Shown here one piece after another: positions 17,029-24,914 of a stretch of 57,102 nt of DNA (its first letter is position 1; each line of letters begins with the position of its first letter). The notes beneath the pieces are model-generated. The model ran no database searches. It worked only from the letters and a program-made list of their open reading frames with translations, and was not told the origin of the DNA. Made by a program: the position numbers and the translations under genes. The stretch is taken from positions 186,353-243,454 of the forward strand of contig CP070643.1 in NCBI GenBank assembly GCA_020354125.1. The letters are read 5' to 3'. Source of the stretch: Betaproteobacteria bacterium. Its GTDB lineage: Bacteria; Pseudomonadota; Gammaproteobacteria; Burkholderiales; Eutrophovitaceae.

Positions 17029-18195
17029 TCAGTAAGAGCGAGGTAGACCGAGGGCGCGCTCGGCGATGTAGCATAGAATCAGCTGTGGACTCACCGGCGC
17101 GATACGGCCGATTAACGATTCGCGCAGGTATCGTTCCACGTGGTATTCCTGAGCGTAGCCAAATCCACCGTGTGTCATTACTGCCTGCTGGCATGCGTCA
17201 AAACAAGCTTCTCCCGACAGGTACTTGGCGCTGTTGGCTTCAGCCGCGCAAGGTTGTCCGTTGTCGTAAAGCCAGGCCGCCTTCTGCACCATCAGGTTGG
17301 CCGCTTCCAGTGCCATCCAGTTCGCGGCAAGCGGATGTTGCACAGCCTGGTTCTGTCCGATAGGCCGGTCAAACACGACGCGTTCCCGGGCGTAGCTGGC
17401 GGCACGCTTCACCGCGCAGCGGCCCAGGCCAACTGACTCGGCGGCGATCAGTATGCGCTCCGGGTTGAGCCCGTGCAGGATATATTCGAAGCCGCGCCCC
17501 TCTTCACCGATGCGATCCGCCTCAGGAATCGGCAGGGAGTCGAAGAAGACCTGGTTTGAATCGACTGCGTGCCGGCCCATTTTCTCGATCTTGTGCACCT
17601 CTACTTTGCTGCGATCCAGCTCGGTATAGAACAACGACAGGCCATTCTCCGGTTTGGTGCACTGTTCCAGCGGCGTGGTTCGTGCCAGCAGCAGCATTTT
17701 CTCCGCGACCTGGGCAGTCGATATCCATACCTTCTGCCCCGACACAAGGTATTGTCTGCCGCGTTTCTCGGCTTTGGTCTTGATGCGCGTGGTATTGAGT
17801 CCAGTATCGGGTTCGGTCACCGCAAAGCAGGCACGCTCGCTGCCTTTGATAAGAGGCGGAAGCATGCGCCGCTTCTGTTCATCGTTGCCGAAGACGACGA
17901 CCGGATTCAGTCCGAAGATGTTCATGTGCACGGCAGATGCGCCACTGAATCCGGCACCGGATTGCGCGATCGCTTGCATCATGACTGCGGCGTCAGCGAT
18001 CCCCAGCCCTGAGCCGCCGTAAGCCTCTGGCATGGCGATGCCGAGCCAGCCGCCATCGGCAAGGGCTTGGTGAAACTCCGATGGAAAGCGGTGATCGCGA
18101 TCGCATGCCAACCAGTAGTCATCATTGAACTTGGCGCAAAGCGTGGAGGCTGCGTCAAGAATGCGCTGCTGATCGGGTGTTGGTTCAAAGTTCAT
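17029..18195 (-). CDS. Acyl-CoA dehydrogenase
   Basis: FAD-dependent acyl-CoA dehydrogenase of 388 residues that would introduce the alpha,beta double bond and pass electrons to ETF. Seen: N-terminal helical domain ending in AMPEAYGGSGLG, flavin-binding CFAVTEPDTGLNTT and KVWISTAQ, and a C-terminal helical domain with YARERVVFDRPIGQNQAVQ and THGGFGYAQEYHVERY. The usual YEGT catalytic Glu near the end is replaced by IAPVSPQ; a Glu in LNPERI on an earlier helix is where isovaleryl-CoA dehydrogenase carries its base. I start at ATG 18195; the frame extends to 18228 without support. It stands alone, convergent with the Ser/Thr kinase gene. Confidence 0.9.
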   Translation of the reverse strand: MNFEPTPDQQRILDAASTLCAKFNDDYWLACDRDHRFPSEFHQALADGGWLGIAMPEAYGGSGLGIADAAVMMQAIAQSGAGFSGASAVHMNIFGLNPVVVFGNDEQKRRMLPPLIKGSERACFAVTEPDTGLNTTRIKTKAEKRGRQYLVSGQKVWISTAQVAEKMLLLARTTPLEQCTKPENGLSLFYTELDRSKVEVHKIEKMGRHAVDSNQVFFDSLPIPEADRIGEEGRGFEYILHGLNPERILIAAESVGLGRCAVKRAASYARERVVFDRPIGQNQAVQHPLAANWMALEAANLMVQKAAWLYDNGQPCAAEANSAKYLSGEACFDACQQAVMTHGGFGYAQEYHVERYLRESLIGRIAPVSPQLILCYIAERALGLPRSY

Positions 18196-18367
18196 GATGG
18201 TCCATATATGATGTTCATTACTCGGCAACGTGTGGCCGATAGCCGAACTGCAATGGGTTCTTGTTGACTGGCGGCACAGCCGTCAGGTGTATCGCCAATA
18301 GTATGTGAAGTTTCGCTGCATCGGAAATGTTCACCGGCTCGAGCCGGTTCTAATCTGGAGATCAAGA

Positions 18368-18754
18368 ATGATTACCTATCTTTACTGGGGGCTGGTATTT
18401 TTCCTTGCCATTGCTGCTCTGGTTTTCATCGGCGTCAAGCTGAACAATCTCAAAGCAGGGCTGGTAACCACGGCCGTCATTCTTCTCGTTGGATGGGCCG
18501 CTTATTACTTTCATTTTCAGCAAGTGTTCGTCAAGCGCTATGGCGGCGTAATGACGGTAACGGTGCCGAATGGGCAACATCATATTTCTGCAACCTGGAA
18601 GGACGACAACCTGTGGATCGAGAACTACGATCCGGCTACCAATACCTGTGAGTTCAGCGAGTACTCGCGAGGAAACCTGCTCGAGGGCAAAGTAACGATC
18701 AAGAATTGCAGTCCGTTGATGCCAGGACAACCACCTCAGCCGCGACAACCGTGA
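18368..18754 (+). CDS. Small inner-membrane protein, unknown function
   Basis: 128-residue hypothetical protein not assigned to a family. Seen: two adjacent transmembrane segments (about 4-22 and 29-48), then a hydrophilic domain with KRYGGVMTVTVPNGQ, a WKDDNLWIENYDPATNTC segment and a Pro/Gln-rich tail. Two Cys, one in ATNTCEF and one in IKNCS, could form a disulfide if the domain is periplasmic. ATG 18368 is preceded by TGGAG with 7 bases between; the frame is open to 18305 but lacks a site there. Its stop lies 3 bases from the end of the convergent antiporter gene. Confidence 0.72.
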   Translation: MITYLYWGLVFFLAIAALVFIGVKLNNLKAGLVTTAVILLVGWAAYYFHFQQVFVKRYGGVMTVTVPNGQHHISATWKDDNLWIENYDPATNTCEFSEYSRGNLLEGKVTIKNCSPLMPGQPPQPRQP

Positions 18755-18757
18755 CCG

Positions 18758-19924
18758 TCAAGATGCATCTACAGTGTACTGCACGCGCTTCAATGCCAAT
18801 CGGGTAAATACCGGACCGATGATTTCGAAGAACACGGTCGAGCCAATGACAACGGAAAGCAGTGTTTGCCGGTATTCGGGCAGGTGATTCGACGCCACCA
18901 ATGCCATGCCGATGGCAACCCCCGCCTGCGGCAACAAGGCCAGCCCCATCCAGTTCCTGGTCTTCTTGTCGGCGCGGGCGAGTTCGCCGCCAATCCGCGC
19001 TCCCAGGACTTTGCCGATTGCACGGCAGACAATATAGACGCCGCCAATGAGGCCGACGTCGCGTAAGGCGGCCAATTCAAGAGTTGCCCCGGCCAGCACG
19101 AAGAAGATCACCATGAACGGCCATTCGATATTCTCGATAGCGTGAAACGGGTACTCATGGTGCTTCGCGAAGTTCGCAATCATGGCACCCATGACCATGG
19201 CGGCGATCAGAAAAGATACCTCCAGCCAGATCGCAAGCCCGCCGCACACGAACACGATTCCGAGTGCCTCGCTCAGAATTGGTTGTCCTTTTCGAAGTCG
19301 TCCTGTGAGGTAGGCAGCTGGCACGCCAAGCACAATTCCGAGCGCAATGCCGCCGCCAATTTCTCGCAGGACCATCATAAAGGCGTTCGTTTCTGTAGCG
19401 GCGGTTGCTATGGCAACGCCGAAGCCGAACAAAATCAGGGCCCAGGCGTCGTCTATCGCGACAATTGCCAGCAGAAGGTTGCGAAACGGACCTTCAGCAC
19501 CGGATTCCATTGCTACGTCCAGAACTGCGGCCGGCGCTGTCGCCGCTGCAATGCAGCCGAGGACGACCGCAATGCTCTTTGGTACGCCCGCCCACATTAG
19601 ACCGAGGCTGACGACACTTGCGGTTACCAATGCAGCACTCAGCGAGATCCACATTATCGGAGCTGCGAATTGCCGGATCGATTTGATGGCGAGCTTCTCT
19701 CCGAGCAGAAACCCGACCATCAGTAATGCGACATCGGCTACTAACTCGAAACGTCGTGAGATCTCCAGCGGAATCCAATCGAGCCCGTTGCTGCCAATCA
19801 TGGCACCGAAGATCAGTAACAAAGTTACGCGCGGCAGAAAGGTCCTCCTGCCGATCGCCGAGGTAACCAGGCCGAGCAGTAGGATCCCGCCTATGGTCAG
19901 CATGAACAGGGATGTTGATTCCAT
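18758..19924 (-). CDS. Cation/proton antiporter (CPA2 type)
   Basis: 388-residue polytopic inner-membrane protein with about 11-12 hydrophobic segments and no cytosolic regulatory tail. Seen: the IVAIDDAWALILF segment, with the Asp-Asp pair of electrogenic CPA2 Na+/H+ exchangers; GVPKSIAVVLGCIAAATAPAA, matching the broken-helix region; and AAMVMGAMIANF. Known members exchange Na+ or K+ for H+ for pH and salt homeostasis. GAGGT precedes the ATG by 7 bases. It is isolated between a small membrane protein gene and a 229-base gap. Confidence 0.88.
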   Translation of the reverse strand: MESTSLFMLTIGGILLLGLVTSAIGRRTFLPRVTLLLIFGAMIGSNGLDWIPLEISRRFELVADVALLMVGFLLGEKLAIKSIRQFAAPIMWISLSAALVTASVVSLGLMWAGVPKSIAVVLGCIAAATAPAAVLDVAMESGAEGPFRNLLLAIVAIDDAWALILFGFGVAIATAATETNAFMMVLREIGGGIALGIVLGVPAAYLTGRLRKGQPILSEALGIVFVCGGLAIWLEVSFLIAAMVMGAMIANFAKHHEYPFHAIENIEWPFMVIFFVLAGATLELAALRDVGLIGGVYIVCRAIGKVLGARIGGELARADKKTRNWMGLALLPQAGVAIGMALVASNHLPEYRQTLLSVVIGSTVFFEIIGPVFTRLALKRVQYTVDAS

Positions 19925-20153
19925 TTCATTACCTCACGGTGTTGGTTTTGCCACTTTCGAGCTGCGAGCAAAAAAGTGATTTCAAACCGCGCCTAACGCA
20001 AATCGCATGCGGTTGACAAGACGAAATCACACGTCGGCCAGCTTGCATGAGCGACATTGCCGCACGATTGTTTGGCATTCAATATGCGTAGCCAAGCGCC
20101 GTTTTGCTTGAGCGATACTGGGCGCGGCGCCCGGCATCTCGGCGATTAGCGTG

Positions 20154-20477
20154 TTATTTTGGAGGAAGTGGCGCGACAAACAAGCGGCAGCGCTTTAGCC
20201 ACTTCAGAAGACTCGCCTGGTCAAGCGTGTTTGCCTCGATCATGACCCAGCCTTTCATTGGCTTTCCGGTGACATCAAACGGTTTGACACCGGGGCGCTT
20301 CAGCGCCTCGTTCGCCGCTTCCTCCGCAAGCCGCAGGATCAAAAAATTTTTGTACACGTCGCGCAGCATGTTGCCATTGATGAGATGGCAAGTACCACCG
20401 AACATTCTCTTGCGTGTCGTGCCCCAGTCGGCGATAGCGGCCGTTACCCGGACGTCGAGTTTTTCATCGTAGGCCAT
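20154..20477 (-). CDS. TfoX N-terminal domain protein
   Basis: 107-residue cytosolic protein matching the N-terminal domain of TfoX/Sxy: MFGGTCHLINGNMLRDVY (the RMFGG motif) followed by FLILRLAEEAANEALKRPGVKPFDVTGKPMKGWVMIE. Full TfoX has a second domain involved in competence control; single-domain proteins like this are widespread and of unknown role. Start at ATG 20477 has AGGAAC about 6 bases ahead; the frame continues upstream into the next gene without support. It lies 34 bases downstream of a GDCCVxC-type gene in the same direction, so the two are probably cotranscribed. Confidence 0.85.
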   Translation of the reverse strand: MAYDEKLDVRVTAAIADWGTTRKRMFGGTCHLINGNMLRDVYKNFLILRLAEEAANEALKRPGVKPFDVTGKPMKGWVMIEANTLDQASLLKWLKRCRLFVAPLPPK

Positions 20478-20511
20478 CGCTAGTTCCTGTTTGGCGTCAA
20501 CAGGAATGGCG

Positions 20512-20742
20512 TCAAGATGGCGATGACGCGCGCCGTAATGCTCGCTCTTCCTGTATTGGTGGACACGGCACCGTACCGTAGGAACAGAACACGCAGCAGT
20601 CGCCGAGCACTGGTTTGAGAAGCGTACCGCAACCCTTGCATTGGTAGAACCACTGGCACGCATCAACCGGCATGGTCTCGGTCTCCTGATGCCCGCATTC
20701 GGGGCAGGTGATGACGGATCGAAGAACCGGTTTAAAGGCCAT
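20512..20742 (-). CDS. GDCCVxC-type small zinc-ribbon-like protein
   Basis: 76-residue Cys-rich protein. Seen: CPECGH at 13-18, CKGCG at 35-39, then GDCCVFCSYGTVPCPP. This last motif defines a small family annotated as GDCCVxC proteins, some of which carry selenocysteine and sit near metal transport genes; here all positions are Cys codons. The paired CxxC motifs suggest metal binding. AGGAG precedes ATG 20742 by about 8 bases. It lies 31 bases after the preceding small membrane protein gene and before the TfoX-like gene. Function is unknown; metal handling is an inference. Confidence 0.82.
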   Translation of the reverse strand: MAFKPVLRSVITCPECGHQETETMPVDACQWFYQCKGCGTLLKPVLGDCCVFCSYGTVPCPPIQEERALRRASSPS

Positions 20743-20773
20743 CAATATCTCCTGTTTGTAACCCGAGGCGCGG

Positions 20774-21271
20774 TCATTTCGACTTTGATTTTTCAGTCGT
20801 GTTCTCGGCTGTAGCCGAAACAATGATCGTAGTAATGCGTTCCCGCATCGGTTTTCCGGCCAGCCACGCGAAAACCGCAGCCAGCACCGCAAAGGCGATA
20901 AACTGCAGCTCGAAGCGAATCCGCTGCATCTTCCAGTCTTCGGGCATTCCGGCAGCGCCTTCAGAAGCGGTTAGTACATTGACTAGGCTCACAATCGACG
21001 CACCGACGAATCCGGCGAACAGCCCGACTGCGAGCAGATGAAAGCGAAACCCACCACGCAGCTCGGTGCTGGCGTTATCTGAACTGAAACGGCCGACAAA
21101 GACCGGAAAAAAACCATTCAGCAGGACGAAGCCCTGATTGCGAAAAATTTTTACCCGACCGCCCGCGTCGATCGCGAGCTCGAACCCCTGGGCCGCACTG
21201 ACGGCTGCATCGAGTTTTGCGAGCGCCTTGTCAGCGGTTGTCGAGAAAGCGAAGCGATAGCGTTTGAGCAC
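20774..21271 (-). CDS. Hypothetical two-helix membrane protein
   Basis: 165-residue protein not assigned to a family. Seen: a basic start (LKRYRFAF), a soluble part with LDAAVSAAQGFELAIDAGGRVK, then two transmembrane segments (about 88-108 and 130-148) and a charged Lys/Ser tail. The frame continues far upstream through the antisense-like phase of the transporter gene, but that part is low-complexity Arg/His/Asp-rich and not credible. I therefore start at a GTG (21271), 12 bases after the transporter stop, with GGGA ahead. It is probably cotranslated with the transporter. Confidence 0.62.
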   Translation of the reverse strand: MLKRYRFAFSTTADKALAKLDAAVSAAQGFELAIDAGGRVKIFRNQGFVLLNGFFPVFVGRFSSDNASTELRGGFRFHLLAVGLFAGFVGASIVSLVNVLTASEGAAGMPEDWKMQRIRFELQFIAFAVLAAVFAWLAGKPMRERITTIIVSATAENTTEKSKSK

Positions 21272-21282
21272 AATGAATCCCG

Positions 21283-22944
21283 TCAGGCGTTGCGTAACGG
21301 ACTGAGCCGCACCAGGACAATCGCCAGGATCGGCAGCGTAAAGCCGATGACGGTCGCGGTGATCAATAACATCCCCAGCTCGCTGTAATCGGCCGCACCG
21401 GTGACCGTGTCGGTAACGCGGTCGCGAACCTCGCGCGTGATCGTGTAAATCTCGTTCAGGTACTTGGTACCGAGGCTCGACGCCGATAACGCGAGATTGG
21501 TGAAAGACGCCATTACCGCGAAGAAGGTTGCTTTCAAATGTGACGGCGCGTTGCGTGCGATCCAGGCGAGCATCGGGATCATCGCGATCTGCCCGAGCGG
21601 CGACTCGATCGCGGTGTCGACGATGGCGATGAAGCGGGCATCGACGACGCCGGCGGTATGCGCCGAGGTCCACTCGTGAAGACCGTAATAGAGTCCGATG
21701 TTGGGCAGCATCAGGATGCTGCCCGCGATTGTCAGCAGGACGACCACGTAGGCGATCGAGCGGCGCGCCATCAGCGGGCGCAGTACCACCATGCCGACCA
21801 GGGTCAGCAGCGACGCGATCAGCGACAACACCGACAGGAATTGCTGGTCGAAGCCGAGTTCGTCGATTTCGAACCAGCCGTAGCCGGGGCCGGGCAGCGG
21901 CACCGCGCGGAACACAAATATGATCACCGCGGTGCCGACCAGCATGTTGCGCGCATCGGGCTCGAGTTCGAGCAGCAGGCGGTACATCAGGAACAGCACG
22001 ATCGCCATCGAGCCGATGAAGATGATCTCCTGCGCCAGCGGTACTTGGCTGATGCCCATGGTCAGCGTAAACACCGCGAACACCAGGCTGCCGCCGAGAA
22101 TCCACCAGTTCGCGTGGGTTTCCTCGCCTGGCGCGAAAAGCAACTTGTCGATGGCTTCGTGATCCTCGCCCAGTTCGCGCAAACGCTGCGCACGGCGGCG
22201 CAGCATCATGCCTCCGAGAATGACGCCAGACACCGACAGCAGCGGGATCACCAGCGCGATCAGGTAGATGTCGGAGTAGATCTCGATCTTCATTGCCTCG
22301 GACATGTTTTCGACGCCGCTGAACATGGTGATGTTGAGCGCCGCGACCGCCGCCAGTCCGCCGATGATCGCGAAGCGGCCGAGCGTCTGCATCGTGGTAT
22401 GCATGAGCTTGATTTCGCGCTCCGAGTAGGGAGTGCCGTGCTCGTCGATGGTCGGCACGGCTTCGACGGTCATCGCGTCGGCGACCACGTCCTGGATCAC
22501 GTAGCCGGTGGGCGCGAGCAGCGTGGCGACGACGAACCAGGCTTCGATCCTGAACACCGCGTCCATCGCCGCGGTATGCGCGATGATGCCGTACATGATC
22601 AGAATGCTGAGCGTGATCAGCGCCGCGCCGAGGTAGACCAGCAGCGCCTTGCGGCGCCAGATCAGGTCGACGAGGTGGCCGATCGGCATTTTCAGAACCC
22701 ACGGGATACCGGCCCAGAAGCCCAGGCCGGCGAGAAAGGCCGCCGAAAGGTCGAGGTACTCCTTGATGAAAAAGGTGCCGACGATCGCCGTCAGTCCCTG
22801 CACGCCGGCGGCCAGGTAAATCATCAGCGGCGGCAGGTAGGACCAGCGGAACTGGCGCCCGAGGTCGAGAAAGGTGCTGTCGAACCAGCGCCATAGTGCG
22901 CCGACTATTCCCCCTGTATGGGGTTGCTCATATTTGGCTTCCAC
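21283..22944 (-). CDS. MFS transporter, folate-biopterin/PucC-like
   Basis: 553-residue polytopic transporter with about 12-14 hydrophobic segments. Seen: IKEYLDLSAAFLAGLGFWAGIPWVLKMPIG with a following basic loop LIWRRK (the MFS loop 2-3 position), APTGYVIQDVVADAMTVEAVP resembling the QDVxVDAM signature of BT1/FBT-type transporters, and a large cytosolic loop with RRRAQRLRELGEDHEAIDK. Substrate unknown; folates, pterins or nucleosides are transported by relatives. The gene is much richer in G/C-ending codons than its neighbours, which leaves long spurious frames on both strands. The start is a GTG with no strong ribosome site. Confidence 0.82.
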   Translation of the reverse strand: MEAKYEQPHTGGIVGALWRWFDSTFLDLGRQFRWSYLPPLMIYLAAGVQGLTAIVGTFFIKEYLDLSAAFLAGLGFWAGIPWVLKMPIGHLVDLIWRRKALLVYLGAALITLSILIMYGIIAHTAAMDAVFRIEAWFVVATLLAPTGYVIQDVVADAMTVEAVPTIDEHGTPYSEREIKLMHTTMQTLGRFAIIGGLAAVAALNITMFSGVENMSEAMKIEIYSDIYLIALVIPLLSVSGVILGGMMLRRRAQRLRELGEDHEAIDKLLFAPGEETHANWWILGGSLVFAVFTLTMGISQVPLAQEIIFIGSMAIVLFLMYRLLLELEPDARNMLVGTAVIIFVFRAVPLPGPGYGWFEIDELGFDQQFLSVLSLIASLLTLVGMVVLRPLMARRSIAYVVVLLTIAGSILMLPNIGLYYGLHEWTSAHTAGVVDARFIAIVDTAIESPLGQIAMIPMLAWIARNAPSHLKATFFAVMASFTNLALSASSLGTKYLNEIYTITREVRDRVTDTVTGAADYSELGMLLITATVIGFTLPILAIVLVRLSPLRNA

Positions 22945-23044
22945 AAATCGTTACCAGCGTTTAGTCAGATCAATGGGTCCAGTCAAACCCAACGAACAAA
23001 CCAATCAACTCCGCAGACGGTTATGAGTACAGTCCATGTGCCCA

Positions 23045-23896
23045 TCAATGCACACTGACTTCGACTGACCCGAGTTCGTCGACAGAAAACTTCAGGTTGT
23101 CACCGGGCTTGACGAACTGGGTGGCGATCATGGTCCCCGTCATCACCACCATTCCCGCTTCAATGTCCTTGCCTTGTGCGGCGATCGTATTGACCAGCCA
23201 TCTCAGCGCTTCGAGCGGATGGCCAAGCACGTCGCGCCCGTAACCCTCGCCAGTAGTCTCGCCGTTGACCATGACCGTGCCGTGAAGGTTCGCCAGATCA
23301 AGGTGGCGCCAGTCCTTCAGGGCGGAGCCGAGCACGACACCGGCATTCCAGGCGTTGTCTGCGATCAGGGTCAATACCAATTTGGAAATGACTCCGTAGT
23401 CGGCATTGCGGTCGTCTACCAGTTCCAACGCCGGCGCGATGGTAACCACTGCATCGGCGATTTGCTCGCGCGAGTAGGGCGCATTGTGCGACAACAACGT
23501 TGATCCAAGCACGGCGGCCAGTTCGCATTCGATGCACAGGCGACCGTATTGTGTGTGATCGAGCTGTACGCCGCTATGGTGAACAAGGTGTGCGTGCAAG
23601 GGACCAGCGAACGGCGAGAAGTAACGTAGCATCTCCTGCATCACGGTCGAGGTGAGGGCCACTTTGTATCCCGCCGTTTTGCCAAGCTCGGGGGCCCGCA
23701 GGCGTCTTAATGCCTCTTGCACTGCGTAAGCTTCGGCATCATCGCGCGGTGCGCAGCTATCGGGGAGTGCGGAGAATTGAAGATGCTGCGCATGCTGCTC
23801 GAGGAGCAACTGGGCTGCAGTCTCGATTCGCTCTTCGAATTTCTTCGTATCGAGTTTCTCCGTATTGTTTTCGCCGCTGGGCTGGCCGGATGCCAT
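23045..23896 (-). CDS. 2-oxopent-4-enoate hydratase / FAH-family protein
   Basis: 283-residue member of the MhpD/fumarylacetoacetate-hydrolase fold. Seen: GKTAGYKVALTS, the metal-site segment CIECELAAVLG with acidic ligands, APALELVDDRNADY, GVVLGSALKDWRHLDL and VMTGTMIATQFVKPGD, in the order found in 2-hydroxypenta-2,4-dienoate hydratases and 4-oxalocrotonate decarboxylases of meta-cleavage pathways. No other meta-cleavage genes are nearby, so its pathway is open. It begins 8 bases after a lipoprotein gene and probably shares its transcript, with no clear ribosome site of its own. Confidence 0.85.
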   Translation of the reverse strand: MASGQPSGENNTEKLDTKKFEERIETAAQLLLEQHAQHLQFSALPDSCAPRDDAEAYAVQEALRRLRAPELGKTAGYKVALTSTVMQEMLRYFSPFAGPLHAHLVHHSGVQLDHTQYGRLCIECELAAVLGSTLLSHNAPYSREQIADAVVTIAPALELVDDRNADYGVISKLVLTLIADNAWNAGVVLGSALKDWRHLDLANLHGTVMVNGETTGEGYGRDVLGHPLEALRWLVNTIAAQGKDIEAGMVVMTGTMIATQFVKPGDNLKFSVDELGSVEVSVH

Positions 23897-23904
23897 GTGT
23901 CGGA

Positions 23905-24543
23905 TCAGTTCGTTGCTTGATTATTGAAGGGGCTGAACTGCTGCGTCTCCAGCAGGCTCTGAGCGTATGCCTTGAAAGCTCTGTCCTGATCCTCGGGAAA
24001 CGAGCGATGCGAAAGCGTCAGTGTTATAGCCACATTAGTATTCGTCGGGTGAATACAGACTGTTCCGACGGTTTCAATGAGCATAGCGGTAACGACATTG
24101 GTCCCGGTTTCCGGATCCCTGTCTTCCGCGACGACTTGCGACAGTGCGCACTGCGCTCCGGCGATACGAATTTGCGAGACCTCGTGCTCGCGAAGGCGGA
24201 ATCGGGGTCCTGGAAAATTGCGTCTGTCTCGCTGTTTAACGAAGTCAGTCAAGCGTGACGGCTCGTTAAGCTCATTGACGGCCATAGGAGCGCCTTCAAT
24301 CAGATAGGTCTGACCTTCGACCTTTCCCAGTTTGGCGATAGCAACTTGATTGGCTGAACGCTGGGTGATGAACCATCCGGTTTCCGCAGGAGGCATAAAC
24401 GAATAACCGTTTTGCTCGAGGCGCTCCGAGAGTTCAGGGTCGGGTGAGCCCGGAATGGAGCATCCGGTTAGTGCCCCGAGCAGAACAACGGTAAGGAGAG
24501 TGCTGAACGAAAACAGGCCTGATCTGACTAATCTGGTGTGCAT
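23905..24543 (-). CDS. Lipoprotein of unknown function
   Basis: 212-residue lipoprotein. Seen: signal peptide with hydrophobic core FSTLLTVVLLGA and lipobox LTGC (Cys about 28) followed by SIPGSPDP, so the mature protein begins with Ser at +2 and is likely sorted to the outer membrane. The rest is a single globular domain with two further Cys (AQCALSQ and GTVCIHP), which could form a disulfide, and IHPTNTNVAITLTLSH. No family recognised. It precedes the hydratase gene by 8 bases and diverges from the binding-protein gene at 24915. Confidence 0.78.
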   Translation of the reverse strand: MHTRLVRSGLFSFSTLLTVVLLGALTGCSIPGSPDPELSERLEQNGYSFMPPAETGWFITQRSANQVAIAKLGKVEGQTYLIEGAPMAVNELNEPSRLTDFVKQRDRRNFPGPRFRLREHEVSQIRIAGAQCALSQVVAEDRDPETGTNVVTAMLIETVGTVCIHPTNTNVAITLTLSHRSFPEDQDRAFKAYAQSLLETQQFSPFNNQATN

Positions 24544-24914
24544 TGCCCCTCATTCATAATTCGAGTTGGTGTTTCTCAATGCCGCGACAACGGCTGTGTG
24601 GGTTGTCGAGCGCATGCTTGCAGATGCACCCGGGACGTTGGAAGGTGCCAGCCGCGCCGCGAGATCCCGAGCAGTATTCTAGACGGTGACCCCGGGCCCC
24701 TGGGATGGGGCAAGCGCGGCGATATACCGGCCCGTATAATCGCGACTGAATTTGCGATAGCATTGCTGGTTGATTTTACAGGTGTAACCACCCGGCGTGG
24801 GTCGGATTTGACCGTCCAGGGCGATCCCCTTGCATGCGTTTGTGGTTGCTTGGGTGAACGCCCCGGGGCGTCACGATTCCCCGTGCGGCAAGGTTTGTTG
24901 TTAAAACGATAACA
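24544..24914. other. Divergent intergenic region
   Basis: 371 bases between the minus-strand lipoprotein gene and the plus-strand binding-protein gene; it must hold both promoters. I see no gene. A perfect TATAAT lies at 24735-24740 but has no partner -35 sequence at the right distance. A GC-rich stretch near 24685-24720 separates the two halves. Confidence 0.4.

Noticed and set aside
21272..22894. N-terminal extension of the small membrane protein gene through the transporter in another phase
   Set aside because: The extended part is Arg/Pro/Ala-rich and lacks any fold signal, while the transporter frame has clear helices and family motifs; only the part after 21271 is credible.
21658..22896. 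412-codon open frame antisense to the MFS transporter
   Set aside because: The product is an Arg/His/Asp/Gln-rich low-complexity string without domains; it arises from the GC-ending codon bias of the transporter gene.
24735..24740. Perfect TATAAT upstream of the binding-protein gene
   Set aside because: No -35-like hexamer at 16-18 bases and no extended -10; the distance to the gene is about 175 bases.
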